51,933 bases of DNA from positions 1 to 51,933 of the forward strand of contig JAPEVF010000311.1 of the NCBI GenBank assembly GCA_029747585.1. The letters run 5' to 3'. A program made the position numbers and the translations under genes. A model generated the notes under the pieces. It was given only the letters and a program-made list of their open reading frames with translations, was not told the origin of the DNA and searched no databases. Positions 10,164-20,567 of this stretch are shown here, one piece after another; the stretch's first letter is position 1, and every line of letters starts with the position of its first letter. Source of the DNA: Pleurotus djamor (lineage: Eukaryota; Basidiomycota; Agaricomycetes; Agaricales; Pleurotaceae).

Positions 10164-12204
10164 ATGTACAACGAAGATCGCAAAGGCTCCCCTTCTCCGA
10201 CGCCGCCATCACCGGGGCATGGGATAGTGTCTTCTTCTTCTTCTTCGAGTTGTGGTTAGCTCGATTGCTCGATTGAACTAGTTGCGACCAGTTGACCATC
10301 TGTTGTTCCGTGGTGTCCCTCATAGACGAAGATGCTCGGGATTGGGATCCGCCCAAGAGAACACCCCTCCCATGGTTCCAGTTCACTATTGTCCTCCTCT
10401 TGCACCTCGCGGAGCCGATGACTTACGAACTTATTGAGCCTTTCACGCCTCAGGTCTGCGTTTTCATCTCCACTGTCCGAGTTCCTACTCATCATTGAAC
10501 CCAGCTCATACGCGAAATCGGCATAACGGGTGGGGACGAGAAAAAAGTTGGCTATTATGTCGGGATCATGGTGCGTTTCCCCAACTTTCCGGGTCCTCGT
10601 CACGCCCGTGAGGGTTCTGATGGGCACCTTAGCAATCGCTCTTCTTCGCAGCCGAAGCAATTACTGTCATGCACTGGAGTCGACTTTCGGATCGGATAGG
10701 TCGAAAGCCTGTCATACTATGTGGACTTCTTGGCCTATCGATTTCCATGTTTTGCTTTGGGTTGTCAAGGACCTTCTGGGGTTTGGTCATCAGGTGTGTA
10801 TGATTATGCTTATACTTCGTTTCCTGGGATGTTGTGACCTCAATCTCTTCTGCTGTAGCCGAGCCTTGAATGGGGGTTTAAACGGAAACATTGGGGTGCT
10901 GAAAAGGTGTGTTCTAATCAGAGGAATGTCAATCAGAGTTAGTCTTACCGACATATCGCCACAGCGTAGTCGCGGAAATGACGGACTCGACAAACATAGC
11001 TTTGGTATGACAGAATAAGCTTCCTCTCCTCGTGGTATCTGATCCAAACCCCAATAGGCATATTCTTATCTACCTTTGACCTGGGCATTAGGAGGAACCC
11101 TTGCCCCAATGATAGGCGGGACTCTCGCTCATCCCGCTGAACGCTTCCCTAGATTATTCGGAAACACATCCTTCCATCGCGATTATCCTTACTTCTTGGC
11201 GTGCTCCATCCCAGCTACCTTGGCCGTTGTCGCTTGGGCCGTGACATTCGTCTTCCTCGATGAAACCGCTCCTATCAAACACAAGGAGTCCCTCCTATCG
11301 ACATGGTTTTCGNAAACCAAATNCTGCATCAACCACCCAGTTTACCGAAGCATCACCATTATTATACTCACCTCCACCGAATGGTGGGCTCGAAGGCGAT
11401 ACCAAAAACGAGGCTATACCTCTCCGAAAACTCCTCACCCGTAGGGTAGTCATCGCAGCGGGCAACTACGCTGTCCTAGCATGGGTGGAAATCACTTTCA
11501 GGGCAATCCTACCCCTCTTCTATTCAACGCCTATCGAGCTCGGTGGACTCGGCTTATCACCTCCTCAAATAGGGAGGATACTCTCTGCATTCGGTGTATT
11601 ATGTGGAATTGTTCAGGTTTTCTTCTTTGCTGGGATGCAGGACCGTTGGGGGTCAAAGATTGTTTTCACGTTCGGTGTTTCGTTGGCATTACCTGGCTTC
11701 GCTTTGTACCCCGCTATGAACTATCTCGCTAGGGCACAGGGCGTTACGACCTGGGTGTTCGCATTGGTGTTCATTCAAATTTCTTGTTATGTTGGACTTA
11801 TCGTCGCTTACGGTGAGGCCATTTCTCTGGCAGCCAAGGAATTTACTTACCATACGCCTTGTTTACAGCATCAATATTTATTTGTATATCGGAGTCAGCC
11901 CCAAGTCGAACATCGTTAGGAGCGGTGAATGGGCTTGCTCAAATGACCGTTAGCATCATGAGAGCTATCGGTACGCTCCCCTTGTCCTACTCGTCGGACC
12001 CGCCTGACACAGCAACCTTCTTGTTCTTGTCCTTCCGCAGGCCCCACTATTTCGACTTCTCTCTTTTCGTTATCAATAGAAGGCCAGTACTTGGGCGGAT
12101 GGTTAATCTACTATGTCATGATCACCCTAGTCTGCGGCGCCATATACTTTGCTAGCCTACTCCCTAGTCGCACTTCACGAACAGCCGCTTGTTCGTCTAT
12201 GTAG
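10164..12204 (+). CDS. Major facilitator transporter, zinc-induced-facilitator-like group
   Basis: Membrane transporter of about 517 residues with twelve expected helices. Exons: 10164-10254, 10326-10453, 10505-10570, 10633-10793, 10859-10906, 10965-11004, 11058-11812, 11869-11970 and 12041-12204. The N-terminal tail is Ser-rich and cytoplasmic. TM1 (FTIVLLLHLAEPMTYELIEP) is followed by the loop ITGGDEKKVGYYVGIM, then QSLFFAAEAITVMHW and the MFS motif A, RLSDRIGRKPV. SRALNGGLNGNIGV and GPMIGG-like APMIGGTLAHPAERFP follow. These are typical of the ZIF-like branch found throughout Agaricomycetes; substrates are unproven and may be metal chelates or drugs. In exon 7 the frame changes by one base between the Ns at 11313 and 11323, so one N is an extra base, and the total exon length (1555) is one base too many. 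The gene is probably intact in reality. Confidence 0.88.
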
Positions 12205-12562
12205 TGATTACTGTTTGTAAAAAGCCTGGAAACGGCTACGGCTTTGTTTTCCCCGCAAAGTCATGAAAAGATTCATATAGCCCCAAACGAGCCTCACACG
12301 TCCGAGTCGGCCTCCTGCCTCGCATCGGAAGAGCTAGAAATCATACTAGTACTACTCTAAGAATACAACAAGGATATTAATAATGATTGCGCACGCAGGT
12401 TCACAAGAAAGTATACATGACGCCGAGAGCCGCTAGAAAGTTCCCTGACTAGAATCCCGATGTTGAGGGTTTGATCGCTCAAAGAGATCGACTCTGCGAG
12501 GTTCAGATGGTTGCGCGAACTGGCCAAAAGATGAAGCATGAGAACCCCAGCACGAACAGGGA
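12205..12562. other. Intergenic between convergent genes
   Basis: 358 bp between the stop codons of the transporter and the ectodomain/DUF6534 gene; it should hold both 3' UTRs. An inverted-repeat-like GC run around 12226-12245 (AAAGCCTGGAAACGGCTACGGCTTT can fold) may be a 3' end structure. Confidence 0.35.
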
Positions 12563-15508
12563 CTAGAAGCTTACGAAGAGAGTGGTCTGGATACTATCTG
12601 GGTTGGTGTATGAAGTGGTAATATTGCGAAGGCGATCCCTTGCGTTGACACTGCGGATACAAGATGTGAGGATAGAGTAAATCAAACCATGGGAGGAGCT
12701 TACGATGCCAAGAATGAATTGGAGAAGACTGTGGTTTCACATCAGAGGTTAGAATGCCTGGGAAGTAGACGAAGGTTTATGGGACATACGTCGAGTAAGG
12801 ACTGCGAAGATGGCGACCCAAAGCGCTGATAACAAAGAGTGAGCAAAGACCTCTATGAACATGGGAGATTGGGTCTTACAAGAATCGTAACTGGTGTGAA
12901 ACTGTAGACATCGAACGAACGGTCAGTGCATAGAAACATGATCGGAACCGGAAGACGCACGAAGACGGCGGTCAGGATACCCGCAACACTGTAGAGTAGC
13001 GCCATGTCAATGTCGAGAGCAACGCAGCAGCAGATACCCAGGATTACCTGGTAATAAGACCATTTTCTGGAAATCAGGGCCAGAGTCAGCATTTCATCAT
13101 CACAACATGAAAGGTTCGCAGAAACCCACGCAAAGTCCACTGTATCAGCCTTCCAAGCAGTTTCACCGTGCTCCGAAACGAATCTTTCTGCTTAGAGCGA
13201 TAAAAGACCCAAAAGTAAAGCGTGATCCCGAAATCCACAATGGCATTAGCGACAAGCAAGCCTGTCAACATCCAGCGCCATGCATCGGTGACCGAAGGGG
13301 AGAGGTTATCAGCAGGAAGACTCCCGATTACACCTACGATGATCCAACTTATGAAACGAAGGATAGCGAGGAGGACAAGTCCAAATGAAAATACACGGTT
13401 TCCGGAAAGAATCCGGATACGTAAGGAGAAGTAAGCCTTAGAATGAGTAGTGGTTGTCAGTGAGATATGCTTATGAAGATAGGTGAGGATTTACTTGGAC
13501 GATGGCGCCTATGATACCACTGAAGAGAAACCCTACGCTGATGGTGGCGGGAGCGATGGCTAGATCAACGGTAGCGGTGTAGGTCCCATGCGACAAGGCG
13601 ATAGCGTGAGCAAACTCCAAAGTCCTGTGGCAATTGCAGTGGTCAGGGTTTCTAAACTCGGCGGTATGTGGGCGGTAGGCTTACCAGATCACTGCGACCT
13701 GCGATTCGACGAACCAGATTGATCAACAGAGTGTGTATCACAGAGACAATTAAGCATACCAGAATTTTCAGCTTCAGCGGGTCCAAAGGGTAGCGGTTAT
13801 AATAGCTAATCGTCTAACCAAAACGTTAGCACCGCGCGAGCATGACAAGCAATTGGCAGAGCTAACCTGCTTCGTGATAATACCGAACAAAAAGATGGAG
13901 ACCAATACGCCAACTTCCAAAGCTCCCACAGTCATGTCAACCAAGGTATTGATTGGTGGTGCGCCTGAGGGTAATGAAGGGTTTTGGAAGACGTCGCGAT
14001 GACCTTGCGGGAGGGAAGGGAAAGGAACGTTCGAGATTCATTCTGGATGGGCAATGAAGAGGCGAGCTTACCTTGCTCTGAGCTGTTGCGGGCGGCATCA
14101 AGGTAAAAGGCTCCATTGCTGGGGAAATCAAACGCTAGTAAGAGCCCCGCAAGCATGAGTTCCTATATGGATTTTGATCTCGATGGGAACTCACGATTCA
14201 TTGTAGCCCAACTAGGCACTGATGGCAATGCTCTATAATCGGGGTAATACCGCGTCTCGGCTGTAGGTGTGGCTGATCCGCAGGCCGCGGTGAAAGCCTC
14301 AAAGGTCGGGATCTGTGTGGTAGGATTTTGGCAAAGCATGCAGGCACTGTAGAGATTGTAGGAAACGAAGGAGCTAAAGGGGGGCGGTGAGGCGGGATAG
14401 GGATTTCAACGAGCTGAAAATATACCAAGAGCAATCATTCGCTAAATCGTTCGAAGGAGGTTTGTATTGTAGACTGGGGTCTGTGAGGGGTGGTAATTCA
14501 ACCGGAACTACGAGCAAGCGGAATTCAGTTACACCATCCTGTCATGGCAAACTGCAGCCAGCGCACCAGTAGAGTCCGAGCAAGTCCCTTGGATAGAGGC
14601 AGCGACCTCGCACGCGGAAAGACCATTCTCATTCTTCATCCACTCGAACCCTGCACTACATGCCGGAGCTGTAAAACCTGACTCTTGATGTCCTTGATTC
14701 CTCATCTTCCTCGCTGCCGCTAAATCGAACATTCCTCTAGCCCACTTCGCAGCTACGCAACAACACTATTCAGTCCAGAGTACGGCTGGGAGAAAGGGAA
14801 GTAACGACATACGATTGATACTGGCCCAATAGGGCAACTGCGAATGGTCTGTGAGGGCGACGTTCGGAGGAAAGTAGGACACAGCGCCAGACCAAGCTGA
14901 CGCGCTGATCCCATGATGATCAGCCACAAGACAAGGAAGCATAACGAAAGCGGAAACGAACAAAGTTGAAGAACCACAAGCCCGTTGATAGGCTGTCCAT
15001 CTACGTTCCCGGTTAGCCAGATACCGAGCTACGCCGTGAAAACGAACATACGCAGGCACATTACCACCTTGACAAGCAGAACAGGCACTAATCAGGTTGT
15101 AATACGCCCATGAGCTAGAGGTCAATGTTAGAGCCCTGATTCCAGTACCACGCAACAAGAATCCTCACCATGTACACACATTGGACGAGGTGGGAAGAGG
15201 GTAGGAGGAGTTCGGTTGTAAAGGTGGAAGTGGGGCAACATCCGTCGAAGTGCTTGTGGTGTTTTCTGACCAAGGTCACCAATTACTTCAGTCTTATGGT
15301 ATCGGAGAGGCTTTAAACACGACTTACGATCGCAAGCATGCCTCACGTAGCCCGCCAACTCACAAGGAGACAGACCGTTCGAGTTTTGCATCCAATCGAA
15401 TGCAGCAGGGCAGTTGGCTCCAGTTGACTCGTCTCGGATGACATGCTTCCAACCCATAGCGGCTCTCCGGATTGTTCGACGTTTAGCGGGTAAGTTAATC
15501 TTAACCAT
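12563..15508 (-). CDS. Double Cys-rich ectodomain fused to a DUF6534 seven-helix domain
   Basis: I can follow one reading frame through 20 exons (1782 nt, 593 residues). All 19 introns have GT/AG ends (51-107 nt), and every phase closes on the TAG at 12563-12565. Residues about 35-320 are two tandem copies of an eight-cysteine module. Copy 1 has CPAAFDWMQNSNGLSPCEL, CTCSWAYYNLISACSACQGG and LPYWASINP. Copy 2 has CSAGFEWMKNENGLSACEV, CSCSFVSYNLYSACMLCQ and VPSWATMNP. Residues about 321-593 are a DUF6534 membrane domain: VGALEVGVLVSIFLFGI at its start, VKLLGRLIQWTL and NSFLASVNARDRLR near the end. Exons include very small ones (14, 19, 22 and 25 nt). No signal peptide is visible and the start at 15508 is provisional; a first exon may be missing. 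The two parts might still be separate genes, but exon 14134-14072 bridges them in phase. A receptor-like role is inference. Confidence 0.7.
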
Positions 15509-16609
15509 GCCTCCGTTGGTGCGCTACGAAGTTATGTGGGAGCTCCAGACGATTCAACCGCAGATGAGGAGGATGGCAACATGACATTCGAAATCTGTGC
15601 AACCGAATGATGCGGTTTGTGTGAGAAGTCCCGATCCTGATGGAGTCAGAGAGAAAGAGAAAGTTCGCGCGGCTGTTTCATGCAACCGGGCGTCATAAAC
15701 ACCCTTGATCAGATAATTAGGCGAGTTCTCTACGAATTATAAGCGACGTCTAAGCCTCTAGGATATACATGAAACAGGTATGTTTCTACGACATGCATCG
15801 TCTGTGATCAAAGGAAGGAGCAAGGGGGACAAGGCTGGACTGGTAAAGACGTCAGACAAAAGAGATTCAAGACACAGAACATACACGAACATACACGGAA
15901 CTGAACTGAGCCTTTGGTCACCCGCATGTTCCTCCACCTTTCCATCAACAAGCCATGTGTAGGGGACAGCACGAGAGCAACTACAACGCAGTTTGGTGAG
16001 GCCGCATCGGCGTTTCGTCCCGGGCGATGCCAGTCTCTTGTGACAGCATAGCCAATGTCGGCGAAGGTCTCGGCGTTGGTGTCAAAGACAAGGTCAGAGG
16101 TCGAGCTATCATCGCATGGCGTTTCGGAGCAGTCAAACCCAACCTCGCCACGTCACGTCGCGATACACGACTTCGAGAATTAGAAGGCTGTATCCGAGAG
16201 GACCGTCGCCCAGCACCAGTCATCGGAGTAGTTGGTTTCATCGTCCAGATCCTCCTTGCACCACCGCTTCCTCGTCTAGTGCGTTGTATACTCCCCCACC
16301 ATGCCTGCGTCGTACTCGTTTGCGTCGAAATGATATCTGAGAAGGTCACGAAGGCCCCGAGGACGGAGTAGAGCATCGGGATGCATGAAAAAGTGGCTTA
16401 GACGTGGTGGGGGGAAGAAAGAGGTGGATGGGACGGAGGATGGCGACTATCTGATTTGAGTGGCCTGTGTTCATCGAGCCGGACATCAATCACAGGCACT
16501 CCGTGCTACGGGGAGCCGGCAACGGGAGAGATCGGGCTATCTGGGGTTACAGATAGGAGTCACCCCTTAGTCCTGTTCTAGCCTTGAGCCAAACGCGTAA
16601 GGATGTCAC
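15509..16609. other. Intergenic / unresolved, with one unsupported ORF
   Basis: Contains a 131-codon open frame on the minus strand (15981-16376) and a 114-codon frame on the plus strand over the same bases; neither has recognisable domains or splice signals, and the minus frame is Arg/Thr/Ser-rich in a way typical of a chance ORF. The part nearest 15509 may hold the leader or first exon of the ectodomain gene. Confidence 0.35.
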
Positions 16610-17416
16610 TCACCACAGGCCATATCGCACCGACTTGAGCACTCCAGAAAGCCATTCAAACCCCTCGTGCAAACCATCTCCGGATTGCGCACTAGCACGT
16701 TGGACGTGCTACCAAGAAAACCACCCACGAAACGATCAATATTATATCTAGCCAAAATTTAAGATATATAAAACACTTACCCATTGACGCATACTAGCTC
16801 CCGAGTCTGCTAGCGCACTCATCCGACGAGTAAACTCCCGGAAAACAGCGTCGCCCGCAAGGTCAACCTATGTAAGAAAAGCGTCAATATTGCATACATT
16901 ATCGGGTGAAAAAACGCACACCGGCATCTAGCTTATTGACGAAGACGAGTATCGGGACCTCCTTACCCAACCTGTCTTCCCCCATCGACACGATGCTGTC
17001 TAGCTCACCTAGTGCTTCGTCCATCCTAGCATGATCAGCACCATCAACGACAAATACAACCCCATCCGCATCTTGAAAATAATGCCGATAGAGAAACCTA
17101 TTAGTTCGATGCCCACCAATGTCCCATAACGTCAAGGCGGCCGAACCGCTACTAAGCGCAAGTGTTTCAACATTGAAACCTGGGCATACACAGAAGGATA
17201 GTCAGTTTCCGTGTTCATTAACATTGGTAGCTGCCGCGATCGGTAGAAGTTTCGTGAAGAAACAGGATCATTACCTCGTGTGGGTGTGGCGGTAACACGT
17301 TGATTGAGCAGGCGATACAAGATCGTGGTCTTTCCCGCGTTGTCCAGGCCTGCAATCATAATGCGGTAGTCTCTAGTCGCCCATGACCCACTTAACGAGG
17401 ACGCTAATGCTCCCAT
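16610..17416 (-). CDS. Arf-family small GTPase, divergent (switch II GGH)
   Basis: Protein of 195 residues from exons 17416-17275, 17179-16920, 16867-16781 and 16708-16610. The start MGALASSL gives a Gly2 myristoylation site as in Arf proteins. G1 is GLDNAGKTT; switch I is TPTRGFNVET, where Arfs have TPTIG; G3 is WDIGGH, where Arfs have WDxGGQ. G4 is VNKLDAG and G5 is SAQSGDGLHEGFE. The body follows the Arf pattern (RHYFQDADGVVFVVD, FEWLSGVL). Arf and Arl proteins control vesicle coat recruitment at Golgi and endosomal membranes when bound to GTP. Replacement of the catalytic switch-II glutamine by histidine (codon at 17109-17111) predicts weak or altered GTP hydrolysis. It is too divergent to name as a particular Arl. 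An in-frame extension upstream of 17416 is ignored because the Gly2 start is characteristic. Confidence 0.88.
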
Positions 17417-20400
17417 TCCGACGGTCGACACAGAAGGATGTCGTGGTTGAGAACAGGCAGCTCGGGTCCGAGCGAACGTCTTCTTCAGGAGCTGCACGTG
17501 CTTGATAGGAGATCTCCTATCCCGAGTATGAAGAAGATTATTTCTGGCTAGGTTGACGCAAACCTGTACGTTACGGTGACGAGAGTTACCACATGCAACC
17601 TCCGTACCGTTTAGCTCGTGAGCGCTCCACAACGGCCATTAGGTCGGTCATCGAGCTTACCGGTGCGCGGTGCGAGGAACAATCAAAAATCGCAGCAATG
17701 GAGATATACATCGATGCCAGGTGTCCGTGGCTGCTGACCTTGGCGATTAGCGGCTGAGCATCACTGAAGCCACATATCCAGTACCTCAATTACACTGGTG
17801 GAAGGCTGACTTGGGTAAGGTCATCTGTTTGTGGGCGTAGATAAGTAGATAGAAGCAAGACGCCGTTTCCATTTAATCTATGAATTGTCGGTGAAATTTT
17901 GACTCCTATAGATAGTTCAGAGCTGTTATCGTAGCTTCGATAGAGGAGGACGAATGTTCCGTGGGGGATTCCGAACGCTGGGCGTTCACAAGTCTCTTTG
18001 CTGGTAGATCAGTCAGTCACATTGGACACTATGCCGAAGAAATGAAATCACTCAACGACGATTTGCTCGGAGAATTACTATTCCTTGATCAAAGCTGAGT
18101 ACACTCTACAGCATGATGTGAAACTTGTTACGCACAAACACAAACACATATCGTCATGTTCGACCACAACAAGCTATGGCGGTTGTCCATCAAATAAGCA
18201 CCGCGAAGATCTACGACTCAGCGACAGTGCACCATGCGAGTAGGACCCTTCACGGACGCAGAGAGAGGTGTCGATCCTCGGTTTTGTAAGTAGAGAGCGG
18301 TGGGAGCTGACGATCTTCGTGTGGACATGAGTGGCGACGTCAAGGAGGTAGCGTCCATGTTAGAGTTAGATCCCATGCGGCATGCGAAGCGATGCACCCA
18401 TGCGAGAACCACGCACTCCAAGTCTAACCTAGACGACTATAGCTCCACTCAATGAGAGCAACGCGTAGTCTAGTCGTCAAGCGTCAAGCTTCAAGTCTCG
18501 CGTTGGACTTGGATGGATGAACGAAACTAGCTTTGATCAGGGGCGATTTCAGGGGAAGCTCAACTGGAGAAGACCGAAATGAATCTAGGAAAAGCCACCA
18601 TGATCCTTCAGGATGATTACTCACAGGCCCCCGATGCAGATCTATCGGCCTCATTGGTCGGGTCGGTGGGTATGACGAGGGGCAAGGGAAGAAGATGCGA
18701 CCTTGAGATCGAAACGTTGTTGACAGTTGGTGGCCTCGAGGATCAGACTGGTTCCATAGAACATTCGCCAGTTTGGCGCTCTCTTCTGTAGGAAAAAGAC
18801 ATTGCAGCGTGTCAGTACAAAGTGCTAAACAAAGTATACGGGAAACGTCCGTAGCAGGGCACTGATGCGCATGTCATCAACTTGCCTGATGTCTGAGTTT
18901 CAGCGTCGACTCTGGAGTGTACTGACCCCGGAATCGTGAAATCCTAACTGATGACAGTTTTTCAGTGTGAGTACTCCGTTCATGAGGGATTACATCAAGG
19001 TGACCGGGAGTTCCGCGATGTAGATTTGCCGATAATCTGGCCGCAGCAAGTTCCATTGTACTTGATGTGGTAGGTTTGACCGCTAGATGATGCCCAGCTG
19101 ATGCCGGGAAATCCAGTATGCACTTACGTACGTACGGATGGATGCTTTCAACGGAAGTGAAGAGATGTGGGCGCAAGTATTAGACGAAGAATTGGGCCTT
19201 TGGACGCTTGGTTGAGGTCGAGCCTCCATTTGTCGCCTTCCAGAAACGATAACTTCCGCATTACATCGCACCGATGTTTCGCTGCAACGTAAACTAACCC
19301 ACATTTCTTTTTCTTAATGGAGTGGTAAGAATGTACGGCGGGCTGCGATTGCCATTTGAGTAGTTGTCATCTCAGACGGTTGATAAGTTGGTACGCACTT
19401 CTCCTCCAAACTTCTCCATTAGAGTGGGTCACTTTGCGGCATCCTGTACGGGGAATCGGCGTGTCCAATGTTTCCCCAAGTAACCTCTAAAGTTCAACCT
19501 CTCTGAAGAACGTTAGACATGGAAGTGAGTGCGAAGAAATTCAAAAAACTGAGCGAAAAACCGAAGAAAAGATAAGATAAGATTGACTTCGGTTCTTTTA
19601 CTCAACTTTTCCTGCTTCTCTTTCTCATCGACTAGTTGCCTAACCTTTGCCTAACCTTGCCCAAAAATACGCCTAACCACGACGCACTCCATAAATCGAA
19701 CCGGCCAGGTTTTCTTCACGTTTTCGACCTTCGCAATATGAGAAATGCCGCAAGGTGGGCACTTGACCTACCGACGCCTCTGATTTGATAGCGTTTAACC
19801 TTATGCGTTTTTCAGCAAGCCATGACGCAGATTGCTCGCATGCTTCACATACATACACATGATGGCATTTTCTGTTGTTCCTTAGCCTTCGCTTGACCGT
19901 TAGTCGCGGTCTTGCTTTGTAACGCCAGGCACTCGATGATTCCCAAAAAGTTATGGCGTGTAACCACACTCAGCCATCAATTAGTGGTATACAATTCTTA
20001 ATATATATTATATATATTACGAATGGGTATGCGCCATTTAAAATCGCTTCTATGGGATAAGCTCACATTTTAACTTCCAGGGGCTGTTGAAATTTTGTAT
20101 CCTTTCATTGTTCTGACCCTGCACACGCGTCCTGAGACACTAGCCGCCTCGCGATCCATTTGACGTCAAGAGGTCAATATTTGAACGCGTTTTTGAGTGA
20201 ATTTCTACAAACTAGAGCCCACAAGATACACACTATCCGGTCTACTCTCTGGCCGTCTTATCGATTCTATCGAGATAGGCCGGGCCTTAGTTTGGAATAG
20301 TGCTATTAAAGGTGGCTGTCGATTCCCGTGGTTCACCATTGGTGGGTCAGTAAAGCCCATTTAGGCAGGATCTGGAGCGGGCAGGCATCCGCGCTCAGCA

Positions 20401-20567
20401 TGCATCTGACCCTACACGACCCCTGACAAGCAGAAATCCAGGAGACGCCACCAATTTCATCGCAACCAATAGCGCTTCCGCTCGATTGCAATAAATGTAC
20501 CTCCTAAAGAAAACTTTAAAAGCAACCACCCGACCTCCTTTCATCCTTAGAAACGCCCCCCTCCAGC
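17417..20567. other. Gene-poor stretch of about 3.1 kb
   Basis: No convincing coding region, RNA gene or intact mobile element. ORFs of 60-99 codons (for example 18877-19176 and 19673-19969 on the minus strand) have no recognisable features. Around 20001-20019 there is a short AT-only run (TATATATTATATATATTA). Around 19635-19672 GCCTAACC occurs three times at irregular spacing. The last 100 bp are the promoter of the P450 gene, with an ATAAAT box about 80 bp before its ATG. Confidence 0.4.

Noticed and set aside
10256..10660. 134-codon minus-strand ORF at the start of the transporter
   Set aside because: It lies antisense to the well-supported transporter exons and has no family features.
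13932..14156. ATG at 14156 or 14116 as a separate start of a DUF6534 gene
   Set aside because: The 14116 start is out of phase with the next exon; the 14156 ATG lies inside an intron of the longer model. The in-phase bridge exon 14134-14072 fits better, though RNA evidence is needed.
15981..16376. 131-codon minus-strand ORF and the 114-codon plus-strand ORF over it
   Set aside because: No domain, no signal, no splice support, and composition typical of chance frames; left as unresolved sequence.
19635..19672. Telomere-like GCCTAACC repeats
   Set aside because: Three irregularly spaced copies only, not a tandem TTAGGG array.
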